64,000 nt of DNA from CBDAPX01 sp965198725 (GTDB lineage Bacteria > Pseudomonadota > Alphaproteobacteria > Rhodobacterales > Rhodobacteraceae). The translations under genes were made by a program, and so were the position numbers. This document shows, piece by piece, positions 9,387 through 17,856 of this stretch. The DNA lies in contig CBDAPX010000001.1 of the NCBI GenBank assembly GCA_965198725.1, positions 1,984,001-2,048,000 on the forward strand, read 5' to 3'. Position 1 is the first letter of the stretch, and each line of letters begins with the position of its first letter. The notes under the pieces are model-generated. The model did no database searches, was not told where the DNA came from, and saw only the letters and a program-made list of their open reading frames with translations.

Positions 9387-9504
9387 GCCATCTCAACATG
9401 ATAAGACCAACGCACAGTCACGGTTGCGTTAGGCCGTGGTGGGTCGTCTTGCACGCCTACAGGCGCAGCGCTAGCAGCAGTTTAGCGGACAAGGAGTGAG
9501 CGAG

Positions 9505-10545
9505 ATGAAACATGAAGCGGTGCAGTCCTATTATGGTGAGGTCCTGCAAAGCAGTGCCGATTTGCAGACCAACGCGTGCTGTACACCTGACGACATGCCG
9601 GATTTTCTCAAACCCGTTCTGGCCAATATCCACGATGACGTGCTGACGCGGTATTACGGCTGCGGGCTGATCGCGCCGCTGGACTTGACCGGAATGCGCA
9701 TTTTCGATCTGGGCTGTGGAGCAGGGCGCGATGTCTATGCTCTGGCTCAGCTTGTGGGACCTAACGGCGAAGTCATCGGTGTGGACATGACAGAGGCACA
9801 GCTGACCGTTGCGCGCGCTTACGAAGACCATCACGCTGAGGCCTTTGGGTATAACGCAAGCAATGTCGCATTTCATCAGGGCTATATTGAGCGGCTGGAC
9901 GAGCTGCCGTTGGAGCCGAACAGCTTTGATATCATCGTCTCGAATTGTGTGATCAATCTGGCCACGGACAAAGGCGCAGTTCTGCGCGGGGCGCACCGGT
10001 TGCTGAAACCGGGTGGTGAGATGTACTTTTCGGACGTCTACGCCGACCGCCGCATCCCGAAACATCTGGCCGAAGATGAGGTGCTGTACGGGGAATGCCT
10101 GTCGGGCGCGCTTTATTGGAACGATTTTCTGAGCCTTGCCCAAGAGGCCGGGTTCCGCGACCCGCGACAGGTGACTTCACGCCCTTTGACCATCGAAAAT
10201 CCGAAGCTAGAGGCGCGCGTGGCGCCCTTGTCGTTCCAGTCGACGACCTATCGGCTTTTCAAATTGCCAGAGCTTGAACCAGCCTGCGAAGATTATGGCC
10301 AAGCGGTGATCTACAAGGGGACCGTGCCCCATGCGCCCCACAGCTTTGTGCTGGACGATCATCATGAGATGCCAACCGGCAAAGTGTTCCCGGTCTGCGG
10401 CAACACGTGGATGATGCTGCACGACACGCGATTTGCGCAGCATTTTGAATTTATCGGCTCGTTTGATACGCATTACGGTATCTTCGAGGGCTGCGGCGCG
10501 GCGAGCCCGTTCACCGCAGAAGTTGAGACCGCATCCTGTTGCTGA
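9505..10545 (+). CDS. arsM: Arsenite methyltransferase-like SAM enzyme
   Basis: A 346-residue class I SAM methyltransferase. The start is the ATG eight bases after AAGGAG; a GTG three codons upstream overlaps that site. The SAM loop FDLGCGAGRD is near residue 70. Cysteines expected for As(III) binding by ArsM are present: a CC pair at 25-26, one in VSNCVIN, one in YGECLSGALYW, and a terminal CC. The role would be methylation of arsenite to mono- and dimethyl forms for detoxification. No arsR, arsC or arsB is next to it, so an ArsM-related enzyme with another substrate remains possible. Confidence 0.75.
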   Translation: MKHEAVQSYYGEVLQSSADLQTNACCTPDDMPDFLKPVLANIHDDVLTRYYGCGLIAPLDLTGMRIFDLGCGAGRDVYALAQLVGPNGEVIGVDMTEAQLTVARAYEDHHAEAFGYNASNVAFHQGYIERLDELPLEPNSFDIIVSNCVINLATDKGAVLRGAHRLLKPGGEMYFSDVYADRRIPKHLAEDEVLYGECLSGALYWNDFLSLAQEAGFRDPRQVTSRPLTIENPKLEARVAPLSFQSTTYRLFKLPELEPACEDYGQAVIYKGTVPHAPHSFVLDDHHEMPTGKVFPVCGNTWMMLHDTRFAQHFEFIGSFDTHYGIFEGCGAASPFTAEVETASCC

Positions 10546-10631
10546 GTGCTGGCTTGTCAGTCTGAGCCTTGCTTGATATCTGCCCGGAAGCCTGACCAGA
10601 GTTGTCGGGAAAACCAAAACGGGATGCACGG

Positions 10632-11717
10632 GTGACAGAGCAGACCCTAAGGCTGGAGATCAGGAACCTCGTGCGCCGCTATGGTGGCCGCGCGGTTGTG
10701 GATGATGTGTCTTTGCGGATCGCGCCGGGGCAGGTCACGTGCCTTTTGGGGCCGTCGGGCTGCGGCAAATCCACGACGCTGCGCATGATCGCGGGGGTGG
10801 AACACCAAGACAGCGGCGAGATCTGGGTCGACGGCGAAATGATCTGTGACGGGATCACCCGCACGCCGCCCGAACGCCGAGGCATCGGATTGATGTTTCA
10901 GGATTTTGCGCTGTTTCCGCATCTGAGCGTTGCGGGAAACATCGCCTTTGGCCTGCAAGGCAGCAAAGCGGACAAACGGGCGCGGGTGGAATACCTGTTG
11001 GATCAGGTCAACCTTTTGCATTTCATTGATGCCTTTCCGCATGAGCTGTCCGGTGGCGAACAACAACGCGTCGCCTTGGCCCGCGCCTTGGCCCCCAAAC
11101 CGCGCATCATGCTGATGGATGAGCCCTTTTCCGGCCTCGACAATCGGTTGCGCGACGGTATCCGCGATCAAACGCTTGATCTGCTCAAAGCAGAAGATAC
11201 CGCTGTTCTGCTTGTCACGCATGAGCCAGACGAAGCCATGCGCATGGCCGATGAAATCGCCCTGATGCGGGCCGGTCGGATCGTCCAGCAAGGCGCGCCG
11301 TATAACGTTTATACCCGACCGTCAGACAAGGCGACGGTGGCGTTTTTCAGCGATGTGAACGAGATCCGATCAACGGTGACCGGGGCTTTGGCGCCAACGC
11401 CCTTTGGCGACTTTTTGGCACCCGGCGTGCCGGATGGAACCTGCGTCGATATCGTGTTTCGCCCGCAGCACGTCCGGATTGACTTTGACCGCAACGGCAC
11501 CGGGCCACGCCCAACACCGGAACACGGCGTTGCGGCCCGCGGCGAGGTGCTGCGATCCCGGTTCATGGGCCACGAAAGCCTGGTGGAATTCCGAATGGAT
11601 TTTGACGGAACAGTGTTGAAAGCCACGGTGCCGAATGTTTTCCTGCCAAAACCGGGCAAGGTGATGTGGCTGACCGTCCCACGTGCCCGGTGTTTCGTTT
11701 TCCCGTCCGACGGCTAG
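10632..11717 (+). CDS. ABC transporter ATP-binding protein, FbpC/PotA type
   Basis: A 361-residue import-type ATPase: Walker A GPSGCGKS, signature LSGGEQQR, Walker B IMLMDEPFSGLD and the switch histidine in VTHEPDEA. A C-terminal TOBE-like regulatory domain spans about 245-361. I used the GTG at 10632, since the only longer start is a TTG at 10602 without a clear ribosome site. The type usually energises Fe(III), spermidine or similar importers, but no permease or binding protein is nearby, so the substrate is open. The next gene follows after 32 bases. Confidence 0.75.
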   Translation: MTEQTLRLEIRNLVRRYGGRAVVDDVSLRIAPGQVTCLLGPSGCGKSTTLRMIAGVEHQDSGEIWVDGEMICDGITRTPPERRGIGLMFQDFALFPHLSVAGNIAFGLQGSKADKRARVEYLLDQVNLLHFIDAFPHELSGGEQQRVALARALAPKPRIMLMDEPFSGLDNRLRDGIRDQTLDLLKAEDTAVLLVTHEPDEAMRMADEIALMRAGRIVQQGAPYNVYTRPSDKATVAFFSDVNEIRSTVTGALAPTPFGDFLAPGVPDGTCVDIVFRPQHVRIDFDRNGTGPRPTPEHGVAARGEVLRSRFMGHESLVEFRMDFDGTVLKATVPNVFLPKPGKVMWLTVPRARCFVFPSDG

Positions 11718-11749
11718 GTCCGCGGGCGGCGCAGACTGCGAGGGCCCGC

Positions 11750-12598
11750 ATGACCGACTATGAGATCAGACCCATGACCGCCGAAGACCGCGCTGAAGCT
11801 GTCCCTTGGGCCGTCGCCGAAGGTTGGGGGCCCGGACTGAACGACATGCGCAGCTTTATCCGCGTGGATGAACAGGGCTTTTGGGGCGGGTATCTGAACG
11901 GTCGGATGATCGGCTCGATATCCATCGTGAACTATGACGACGTATTTTCCTTTCTGGGGTTTTACATCGTTCACCCTGAATTCCGCAGACAAGGGTACGG
12001 ATTGAAACTGTGGGAGAGGGCCATCCAACATGCCGGGTCTCGTGTGATCGGACTCGACGGGGTGGTGGATCAACAGGACAATTACAAGAAGTCGGGTTTT
12101 GCGTTGGCTTATCGCAATATCCGGTACGGCGGCCCTGTTGGCGTGCTGCCAGCTGTTGATCCGGCCTTGACGATCACGGAGATCGACGCGGTGTCGGACG
12201 CGGTACGGGCTTTGGACGCCCGTGTATTCCCCGCCGCCCGAGACGCGTTCTGGCAGGAATGGATTGGCACCGAAGGTCATCGCACCGTTGTTGCGACCGA
12301 TGCCGGAACGCCCGTTGGATTTGCCACCATCCGACCGTGTCAGGGTGGCTTGAAACTCTCGCCTGTCGTGGCAACGTCGGCCAGCGCCGCGCGCTCGATC
12401 TTGGCCACTTTGTTGCAGGGCGTTCCCGATGGAACAGAGGTCTTTATGGACGTGCCGGAACCCAACAAAGCAGCGGTGTCGCTGGCTGAAAACCTTGGTT
12501 TTGCGCCATCCTTTGAAACCGCGCGCATGTATCGTGGATCAGCCCCGGCGCTCGACACCAGCCATGTCTTTGGCGTAACAACCTTCGAATTGGGTTAG
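11750..12598 (+). CDS. GNAT-family N-acetyltransferase
   Basis: A 282-residue protein beginning MTDYEIRPMTAEDR, a typical GNAT opening; a longer frame from 11666 runs inside the ABC gene and was rejected. The acetyl-CoA motif A is in YIVHPEFRRQGYGLKLWERA (about residues 75-94). The C-terminal half looks like a second, weaker GNAT-like fold, as in the YitI/YhfO-like two-domain proteins. The substrate is unknown. Its stop overlaps by four bases with the stop of the convergent regulator gene. Confidence 0.75.
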   Translation: MTDYEIRPMTAEDRAEAVPWAVAEGWGPGLNDMRSFIRVDEQGFWGGYLNGRMIGSISIVNYDDVFSFLGFYIVHPEFRRQGYGLKLWERAIQHAGSRVIGLDGVVDQQDNYKKSGFALAYRNIRYGGPVGVLPAVDPALTITEIDAVSDAVRALDARVFPAARDAFWQEWIGTEGHRTVVATDAGTPVGFATIRPCQGGLKLSPVVATSASAARSILATLLQGVPDGTEVFMDVPEPNKAAVSLAENLGFAPSFETARMYRGSAPALDTSHVFGVTTFELG

Positions 12599-13254
12599 TC
12601 GGTGTAGTCAACGATCCTTTTGCCCGGCTCGTCGACAAACAGCTCTGGCAGAGGCAACACCGACTGGATCAGATCCAACCGGCAGGTGGTGAAATCTTCT
12701 GTGGTTTCATCCCATGCCACAAGCGACCAAACCCGTCCCCAGCTGTCCAATCGCAACGGTCGCAGAATCAATTCGGTTCGATCTGCCCATTGATGTGAGC
12801 GCACCGACAGCTTTTGGCGGCTGCGAATGGCTGATTTGATCGGCGCGATATGAGAGAGCCCGCGCGCCGCACTGGCCAGCGGCGCCTCAACCCATGTTTC
12901 CGGCGGCGCCAGACCAGAAACGGGCAGCAAGGCATCCAAACGGTCTGTCAAGGCAACAGCGGCTTGTCGCAACTCTGGGTCCTGCGCCTCTGCCACAATC
13001 GCAAGACCAAGGGTCAAAACCTCTAGCTCGGACGGCGCCAAACGCAGCGGGGGCAGGGTGATCTGATCAAGGATGCGATACCCGGTGCCGCGCGTGCCCT
13101 GCACCGGAACGCCGGCCTTTTGCAGCCGCACCATATCCCGATAGATCGTACGGACCGACACATCTGTTTGCGCTGCGAGCGCGTCGGCCAAATGCAGCTT
13201 TCCGTCCCCCAAAAGAGCGATCAACGCTTGCAATCTGTCATCTCTGCTGGCCAT
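12595..13254 (-). CDS. HTH and WYL domain transcriptional regulator (YafY-like)
   Basis: A 219-residue DNA-binding protein. An N-terminal HTH_11-type winged helix (about 1-60, with DVSVRTIYRDMVRLQKAG as the recognition region) is followed by a WYL ligand-sensing domain (about 130-200, including SWGRVWSLVAWD). I chose the ATG giving MASRDDRLQALIALL; a start nine codons upstream is possible. An imperfect inverted repeat 13 bases upstream of the start could be its own operator. Targets are unknown, with tatA divergently placed beyond a 183-base gap. Confidence 0.75.
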   Translation of the reverse strand: MASRDDRLQALIALLGDGKLHLADALAAQTDVSVRTIYRDMVRLQKAGVPVQGTRGTGYRILDQITLPPLRLAPSELEVLTLGLAIVAEAQDPELRQAAVALTDRLDALLPVSGLAPPETWVEAPLASAARGLSHIAPIKSAIRSRQKLSVRSHQWADRTELILRPLRLDSWGRVWSLVAWDETTEDFTTCRLDLIQSVLPLPELFVDEPGKRIVDYTD

Positions 13255-13266
13255 TAAAATTCCAAA

Positions 13267-13288
13267 AACTGCCAAAAACATGTCAGTT
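13267..13288. promoter_or_regulatory. Inverted repeat, possible WYL-regulator operator
   Basis: The arms AACTGCC and GTCAGTT pair at six of seven positions around an 8-base A-rich spacer. It lies just upstream of the WYL regulator start, in the gap shared with tatA. Autoregulation is inference from position only. Confidence 0.35.
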
Positions 13289-13437
13289 AATAGCTAGGCT
13301 CACATCCATTGTCCAAGTTTTTGAGCCGAATCCACATGATTACTGGCGGGTCATGCTTTGCCTTCCCAAACCGTCCCGCTAGGACAACAGTCAGGCATGG
13401 CCCCTGCGCGGGCGGCAACCGTTTTGAGGAGAAAACA

Positions 13438-13653
13438 ATGCTGAATAATATCGGACTTCCTGGTCTTCTGCTGATTGCTGTTGTGGTTCTGGTCCTGTTC
13501 GGACGGGGCAAAATCAGCTCTTTGATGGGTGAGGTGGGCAAAGGCATCACCGCGTTCAAAAAGGGTGTGAGCGACGGCACCAAGGAATTGGAAGACGACA
13601 TGGCAGACGCCGCCAAGGACGTGACCCCAGAGGCCGACAATGACAAGGCGTAA
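13438..13653 (+). CDS. tatA: Twin-arginine translocase subunit TatA
   Basis: A 71-residue protein with one N-terminal membrane helix (IGLPGLLLIAVVVLVLF), the short FGRGKI hinge, an amphipathic helix (ISSLMGEVGKGITAFKKG) and an acidic tail, the standard TatA plan. TatA polymerises to form the pathway for folded proteins. The start is the ATG following GAGGAG; the open frame upstream has no TatA similarity. tatB begins six bases after the stop. Confidence 0.95.
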   Translation: MLNNIGLPGLLLIAVVVLVLFGRGKISSLMGEVGKGITAFKKGVSDGTKELEDDMADAAKDVTPEADNDKA

Positions 13654-13659
13654 CCGCAT

Positions 13660-14130
13660 ATGTTTGATCTCGGCTGGACCGAATTGCTGGTCATTGGGAT
13701 TGTGGCCCTGATCGTGGTTGGTCCCAAGGATTTGCCGGTGCTGTTCCGTTCTGTCGGGCAGTGGGTCGGTAAAATGCGTGGCATGGCACGCGAATTCAGT
13801 CGTGCAATGAACGATGCTGCGGATGAAAGCGGGATGCGTGACGTCGCCAAGGGGCTGCAAGCTGCCAGCAACCCGGTCGGTACCGCCATGGACAGCGTCA
13901 AACAGGCGACCAGCGAACTGACATCCAGCCTCGACCCGACCAAGTACGATCCTGACAGCGAAACCGGCAAACTGGCCGCCAAGCGCAGCGAGCAAACCAA
14001 GAAAAATCAGGCCGCCACGGCCCGTGCTGCGGCAGAGCGCAAGGCACGCGAAGCAGCCGAGGCGCTGGCCAAGGCCGAAGAAGCCGAAGCTGCGTTGGCG
14101 CAACCGGAAGATACAGATCCCAAATCATGA
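13660..14130 (+). CDS. tatB: Twin-arginine translocase subunit TatB
   Basis: A 156-residue protein starting MFDLGWTELLVIGIVALIVVG, the TatB membrane helix with its conserved glutamate, followed by the GPKDLP hinge, a long amphipathic helix and an Ala/Lys/Glu-rich charged tail. With TatC it forms the receptor for twin-arginine signal peptides. Its stop overlaps the tatC start in an ATGA, indicating translational coupling. Confidence 0.95.
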   Translation: MFDLGWTELLVIGIVALIVVGPKDLPVLFRSVGQWVGKMRGMAREFSRAMNDAADESGMRDVAKGLQAASNPVGTAMDSVKQATSELTSSLDPTKYDPDSETGKLAAKRSEQTKKNQAATARAAAERKAREAAEALAKAEEAEAALAQPEDTDPKS

Positions 14131-15029
14131 GCCAAGTTGAAGACATCGACGACAGCAGCGCCCCGCTGATCGAACATCTGGCAGAGTTGCGGACACGTCT
14201 GATCCGCTCGGTCGTGGCGTTCCTGATCGGCATGGTGATCTGCTTTTCCTTTGGCAGCGCCATTCTGGATTTCCTGCTTGTCCCGATCGAAGGCACCATG
14301 CGGGCCCTGGGCGATCCCAACCCGGTGATGCAATACACCGCACCGCAAGAATACTTTTTTACCCTGGTGCGCATCTCAATGGTCTTCGGACTGGCGCTCA
14401 GCTTTCCGGTGATTGCCCACCAGATGTGGCGCTTTGTGGCGCCGGGCCTCTATCGCAATGAAAAAGCGGCGTTTTTGCCGTTCATTATCGCATCACCCTT
14501 CCTCTTTATCTTGGGGGCGGCCTTTGCCCACTACGTCGTGACCCCGCTTGCCATGCGGTTTTTCCTCGGTTTTGCCGATGCCGCGTCGATCCTATCGACG
14601 GTCTTCACCGACACAGGTGAGATTGTCGACGGCGGCAGCGTTACCAGCGGATCTGGCATCGACATCGTCTTCCAGGGCAAGGTCAATGAAACCCTCGATA
14701 TCACGCTGAAGCTTATCATGGCCTTTGGCCTGTGCTTTCAGTTGCCTGTCCTGCTGACATTGATGGGCAAGGCCGGTCTGGCCACTGCAGAGGGGCTGGC
14801 CAATGTCCGCAAATACGCCATTGTCGGCATCCTTGTGCTCGCCGCTCTGGTCACACCGCCGGATGTCGTGACGCAGGCCATCCTTTTTGTGGTGGTCTAC
14901 GGCCTCTATGAAATTTCGATCTGGCTGGTCAAACGTGTCGAAGCTCAACGCGAAGAACGCCTGCGCGCTGAAGGCTACTATGATGACGAAGATGCCTATG
15001 ACATGGCCGATCAGGACGACGCCAAGTGA
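14127..15029 (+). CDS. tatC: Twin-arginine translocase subunit TatC
   Basis: A 300-residue inner-membrane protein with six expected helices. It starts with the conserved PLIEHLAELRTRLIRS block that forms part of the signal-peptide site, and has the FxxFE-region equivalent YFFTLVRISMVFGLALSFPV. The region at about 150-200 (periplasmic loop between helices 3 and 4) is longer than in E. coli TatC, and the C-terminus is an acidic tail (DDEDAYDMADQDD). It overlaps both neighbours by four bases. Confidence 0.95.
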   Translation: MSQVEDIDDSSAPLIEHLAELRTRLIRSVVAFLIGMVICFSFGSAILDFLLVPIEGTMRALGDPNPVMQYTAPQEYFFTLVRISMVFGLALSFPVIAHQMWRFVAPGLYRNEKAAFLPFIIASPFLFILGAAFAHYVVTPLAMRFFLGFADAASILSTVFTDTGEIVDGGSVTSGSGIDIVFQGKVNETLDITLKLIMAFGLCFQLPVLLTLMGKAGLATAEGLANVRKYAIVGILVLAALVTPPDVVTQAILFVVVYGLYEISIWLVKRVEAQREERLRAEGYYDDEDAYDMADQDDAK

Positions 15030-15868
15030 CCGACCCGCTCGACCGCATTGCGGCGGCGCTGGAACGCATGTCTCCCGCGCCGCAGGACGCACCGGATTTC
15101 GGACAGGCCAGCGCCTTTGTCTGGCATGTCAATCCGGACCGGCTGACGCCTGTGGCAGAGGTAAACCGCATCGATCTTGACCTACTGGTCGGCATTGATC
15201 GTTCCCGCGACACATTGTTGGGCAACACCCAGCGCTTTGCGGCAGGGTTGCCCGCGAACAACGCCCTTCTTTGGGGCGCGCGCGGTATGGGAAAATCGAG
15301 CTTGGTCAAGGCAATACATGGATCTGTTCAAGCAAGTCATCCCGCCCTCAAGCTGGTCGAACTGCAGCGTGAAGACTTGCCCAGCGTGGGACGTCTGCTG
15401 AACCATCTGCGCACGGCGCCCGACCGGTTCATCCTCTTTTGCGATGACCTTTCGTTCAGCCATGACGACCAGCACTATAAATCGCTCAAGGCGGTGCTTG
15501 ATGGTGGGATCGAAGGGCGCCCGGACAATGTTGTGTTCTACGCCACGTCCAACCGCCGTCACCTGATGCCACGCGATATGATCGAAAACGAACGGTCAAA
15601 CGCGATCAACCCGTCCGAAGCTGTTGAGGAAAAGGTCTCGCTCTCGGATCGGTTCGGTCTCTGGCTCGGCTTTCATCCCTGTAATCAAGATCAGTACCTT
15701 GCCATGATCGATGGCTACTGCGCGGCGCACGGTCTTTCGGTGGACCCGGGTACATTGCGGGCCGAAGCCATTGAATGGCAGGCCACGCGCGGGGCACGGT
15801 CAGGCCGGGTGGCCTGGCAGTTTTTCACCGATCTGGCCGGGCGCCACGGCATCAGTCTGACACCGTAA
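15026..15868 (+). CDS. DUF815 AAA+ ATPase
   Basis: A 280-residue P-loop ATPase of the DUF815 family: Walker A in WGARGMGKSS (about 85), Walker B in FILFCDDLSF (about 140), and the sensor region VVFYATSNRRHLMPR. Translation starts at a GTG that overlaps the tatC stop (GTGA). The family usually sits downstream of tatC in Rhodobacteraceae, but its role is unsettled; a chaperone or remodelling function is inferred from the fold. Cytoplasmic. Confidence 0.8.
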   Translation: MTDPLDRIAAALERMSPAPQDAPDFGQASAFVWHVNPDRLTPVAEVNRIDLDLLVGIDRSRDTLLGNTQRFAAGLPANNALLWGARGMGKSSLVKAIHGSVQASHPALKLVELQREDLPSVGRLLNHLRTAPDRFILFCDDLSFSHDDQHYKSLKAVLDGGIEGRPDNVVFYATSNRRHLMPRDMIENERSNAINPSEAVEEKVSLSDRFGLWLGFHPCNQDQYLAMIDGYCAAHGLSVDPGTLRAEAIEWQATRGARSGRVAWQFFTDLAGRHGISLTP

Positions 15869-15875
15869 CACCTTT

Positions 15876-15903
15876 CCTCTCTTGAAAAATACTCCCGCCG
15901 GAG
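15876..15903 (+). repeat. Intergenic repeat, copy 1
   Basis: Contains the shared core CTCTTGAAAAATACTCCCG between the DUF815 and nlpD-like genes. It is followed by a GC-rich hairpin (GCGCC-GTCA-GGCGC). Other copies are at 31551, 39697, 46441 and 60578. Confidence 0.6.
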
Positions 15904-15909
15904 GCCCGC

Positions 15910-15973
15910 GCCGTCAGGCGCAAAAAAACCAAAATGCCGTCAGGCGCAAAAAATTCAAAATGCCGTCAGGCGC
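15910..15973. repeat. Tandem 26-base repeat (two full units plus a core)
   Basis: The 12-base core GCCGTCAGGCGC recurs at 15910, 15936 and 15962, exactly 26 bases apart, separated by A-rich spacers. Read on the minus strand, the first two cores are small hairpins next to T-rich runs, just past the end of the nlpD-like gene. A set of weak, stacked terminators is one reading. Confidence 0.75.
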
Positions 15974-16000
15974 GATTTGGCCAAGACCGCGATGCGCGGA

Positions 16001-17149
16001 TCACTCCAGATAGGGCATGGGATCAACGGAATCGAACCCATCGCGCACCTCAAAATGCACATAGGCGCTGTCTCCATCCCGCAGGCTGGCGATGCGACTG
16101 CCCCGGCGGACGCTGTCACCTTTCTGGACACGGATATCATCGACATTGGCATAGACTGTCAGCAGGTTGTTGGCATGGCGCACCACGACAATCGGCACTT
16201 TATTGGCATCCGTTGTGATCGCGGCCACGGTGCCGTCATCGGCCGCGGTCACCGCGCTGCCAGCCGCCGCGGCGATGTCGATCCCGTCGTTTTTGCCTTT
16301 GGCATATTCGCGGATAATCTTGCCTTTGACCGGAAAGGACATTTGCGCGTTGGATCGCGTCGCGGTTGGCTCTCCAACAGAGGCGGCTGCGGGCGCTTCT
16401 GCGGCAGCGACGACTTCATCCGGCAAGGGTGTCGAACTGCTCGGCGGTTGCGGCGTGGTCGATCCTTCGCCCGGCGCGCTCACTGCGGAACTTGACGCAG
16501 TGGCCGCAGGTGCGGCTGCCGCGCCGACAGGGATCAACAGGTATTGTCCTTCGCGCAGGGCAAAGTCGCTGCCCAAACCGTTCCACTCTGCAAGGTCTTT
16601 GACCGACACCTGGTAAAGCCGGGCGATGGTATAGGCCGTCTCACCGCGTTCCACCTTATGCCGTACAGGTTCGGGGCCAGGTTGCGTTGCAGGTTCAACC
16701 GGGGCCAGGGTGGTGGTTTCCACACGGGGCGGCGTGTCTGGCGCTGCGTCAATTGCGGCACCGGCCAACGCTTCGATATCCACTTGCGATGTGCTTTCGG
16801 GAACCCGACGGGGTAGGGCCAGCACTTCGCCTTCGCGCATGATCATTTCGGGTGTCATTCCATTGAAACGCGCCAGTTCCGCGGCATCCAGACCGACACG
16901 ATTGGCGACCGTTTCAACCGAGTCTCCGCGCCGGGCAACGGCGACCTGATAGCTGGGATAAGAAATGATCCCGCGCTCATCTGGTGTGGACCTCGGCGCG
17001 GCATTGCCGTTCTGGACCGCATCCGTGGTCGAAAAACCGCCCAGATTGCCGCGCAGGTCGAAATCCAGCGGCTCTGTACACCCGGCAAGTGCCGCGACAC
17101 CGCAGAAAGCAGCAGTTCGAAGCAAAGGCAAACTGGAAAAAGAAGGCAT
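16001..17149 (-). CDS. nlpD: NlpD-like lipoprotein, two LysM domains and degenerate M23 domain
   Basis: A 382-residue predicted lipoprotein. A signal peptide ends in lipobox LAGC (Cys near 24). Two LysM peptidoglycan-binding motifs follow at about 68-112 and 163-208, then an Ala/Pro/Ser-rich linker and a C-terminal M23/LytM domain at about 270-382. Two of the usual zinc ligands are replaced: Asn287 stands in the HxxxD position and Tyr363 in the HxH position. This matches amidase activators such as E. coli NlpD, which lack peptidase activity. The surE-pcm-nlpD order on this strand agrees. Confidence 0.85.
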   Translation of the reverse strand: MPSFSSLPLLRTAAFCGVAALAGCTEPLDFDLRGNLGGFSTTDAVQNGNAAPRSTPDERGIISYPSYQVAVARRGDSVETVANRVGLDAAELARFNGMTPEMIMREGEVLALPRRVPESTSQVDIEALAGAAIDAAPDTPPRVETTTLAPVEPATQPGPEPVRHKVERGETAYTIARLYQVSVKDLAEWNGLGSDFALREGQYLLIPVGAAAAPAATASSSAVSAPGEGSTTPQPPSSSTPLPDEVVAAAEAPAAASVGEPTATRSNAQMSFPVKGKIIREYAKGKNDGIDIAAAAGSAVTAADDGTVAAITTDANKVPIVVVRHANNLLTVYANVDDIRVQKGDSVRRGSRIASLRDGDSAYVHFEVRDGFDSVDPMPYLE

Positions 17150-17208
17150 CTCGAAATCCTCAAAACACGCCCCCTTATCCCGGGGGTCATGTGAACCGAT
17201 ATTTCGCG

Positions 17209-17856
17209 TCAGGTGTCTTTCCCAAGCCCTTCCAGCAAAGGCACAAAACGAACCGGACGCAGCTCGTCGTAATCAAATCCGCTTTCGGACCGACGGACGC
17301 GGATCAGGGTCTGCACGGCGTCCGATTGCCCAACAGGCACCACCATAATACCGCCGATTTTCAACTGCGCCAAGAGTGGGCCGGGGGGATCTTCGGCAGC
17401 AGCGGTGACGATGATCCGATCAAAGGGCGCCTGATCAGGCAAACCGTATGATCCGTCGGCGGTCATGGCCGTGATATTCGTGGTATCCATCCTGGCAAAA
17501 ATGGCGTTGGCTTCTCGCACAAGGCGTTTGTGGCGGTCCACCGAATAGACCCGGCGTGCAAGTCGCGCCAGGATTGCGGCCTGGTAACCCGAACCAGTCC
17601 CGATTTCCAACACCTTGTCGCGCGGCGTGACTTGCAAGGCCTGGGTCATCAGCCCCACAACTGACGGCTGGCTGATGGTCTGCCCGCAAGAGATAGGCAG
17701 CGGCATATCTTCATAAGCGCGTTCTTGAAATATGCCGCGAATGAACGCGCCCCGGTCGACCTCTTCCATCGCGTTGAGAACGCGTCGGTCGGTCACACCC
17801 TTGGAGCGCAGCGCAAACAGGAACTGCATCTTGGTTTCGGGATCAGGACCGCTCAT
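17209..17856 (-). CDS. pcm: Protein-L-isoaspartate O-methyltransferase
   Basis: A 215-residue SAM-dependent repair enzyme that methylates isoaspartyl residues in damaged proteins. The diagnostic block PLPISCGQTISQPSVVGLMTQAL is present near residue 50 (substrate loop), with the SAM motif LEIGTGSGYQAAIL near residue 80. The first codon overlaps the surE stop (ATGA). The nlpD-like gene follows after 59 bases. Cytoplasmic. Confidence 0.95.
   Translation of the reverse strand: MSGPDPETKMQFLFALRSKGVTDRRVLNAMEEVDRGAFIRGIFQERAYEDMPLPISCGQTISQPSVVGLMTQALQVTPRDKVLEIGTGSGYQAAILARLARRVYSVDRHKRLVREANAIFARMDTTNITAMTADGSYGLPDQAPFDRIIVTAAAEDPPGPLLAQLKIGGIMVVPVGQSDAVQTLIRVRRSESGFDYDELRPVRFVPLLEGLGKDT

Noticed and set aside
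15910..15973. CRISPR array
   Set aside because: Repeat core is only 12 bases, the spacers are nearly identical A-rich sequence and there are no cas genes.
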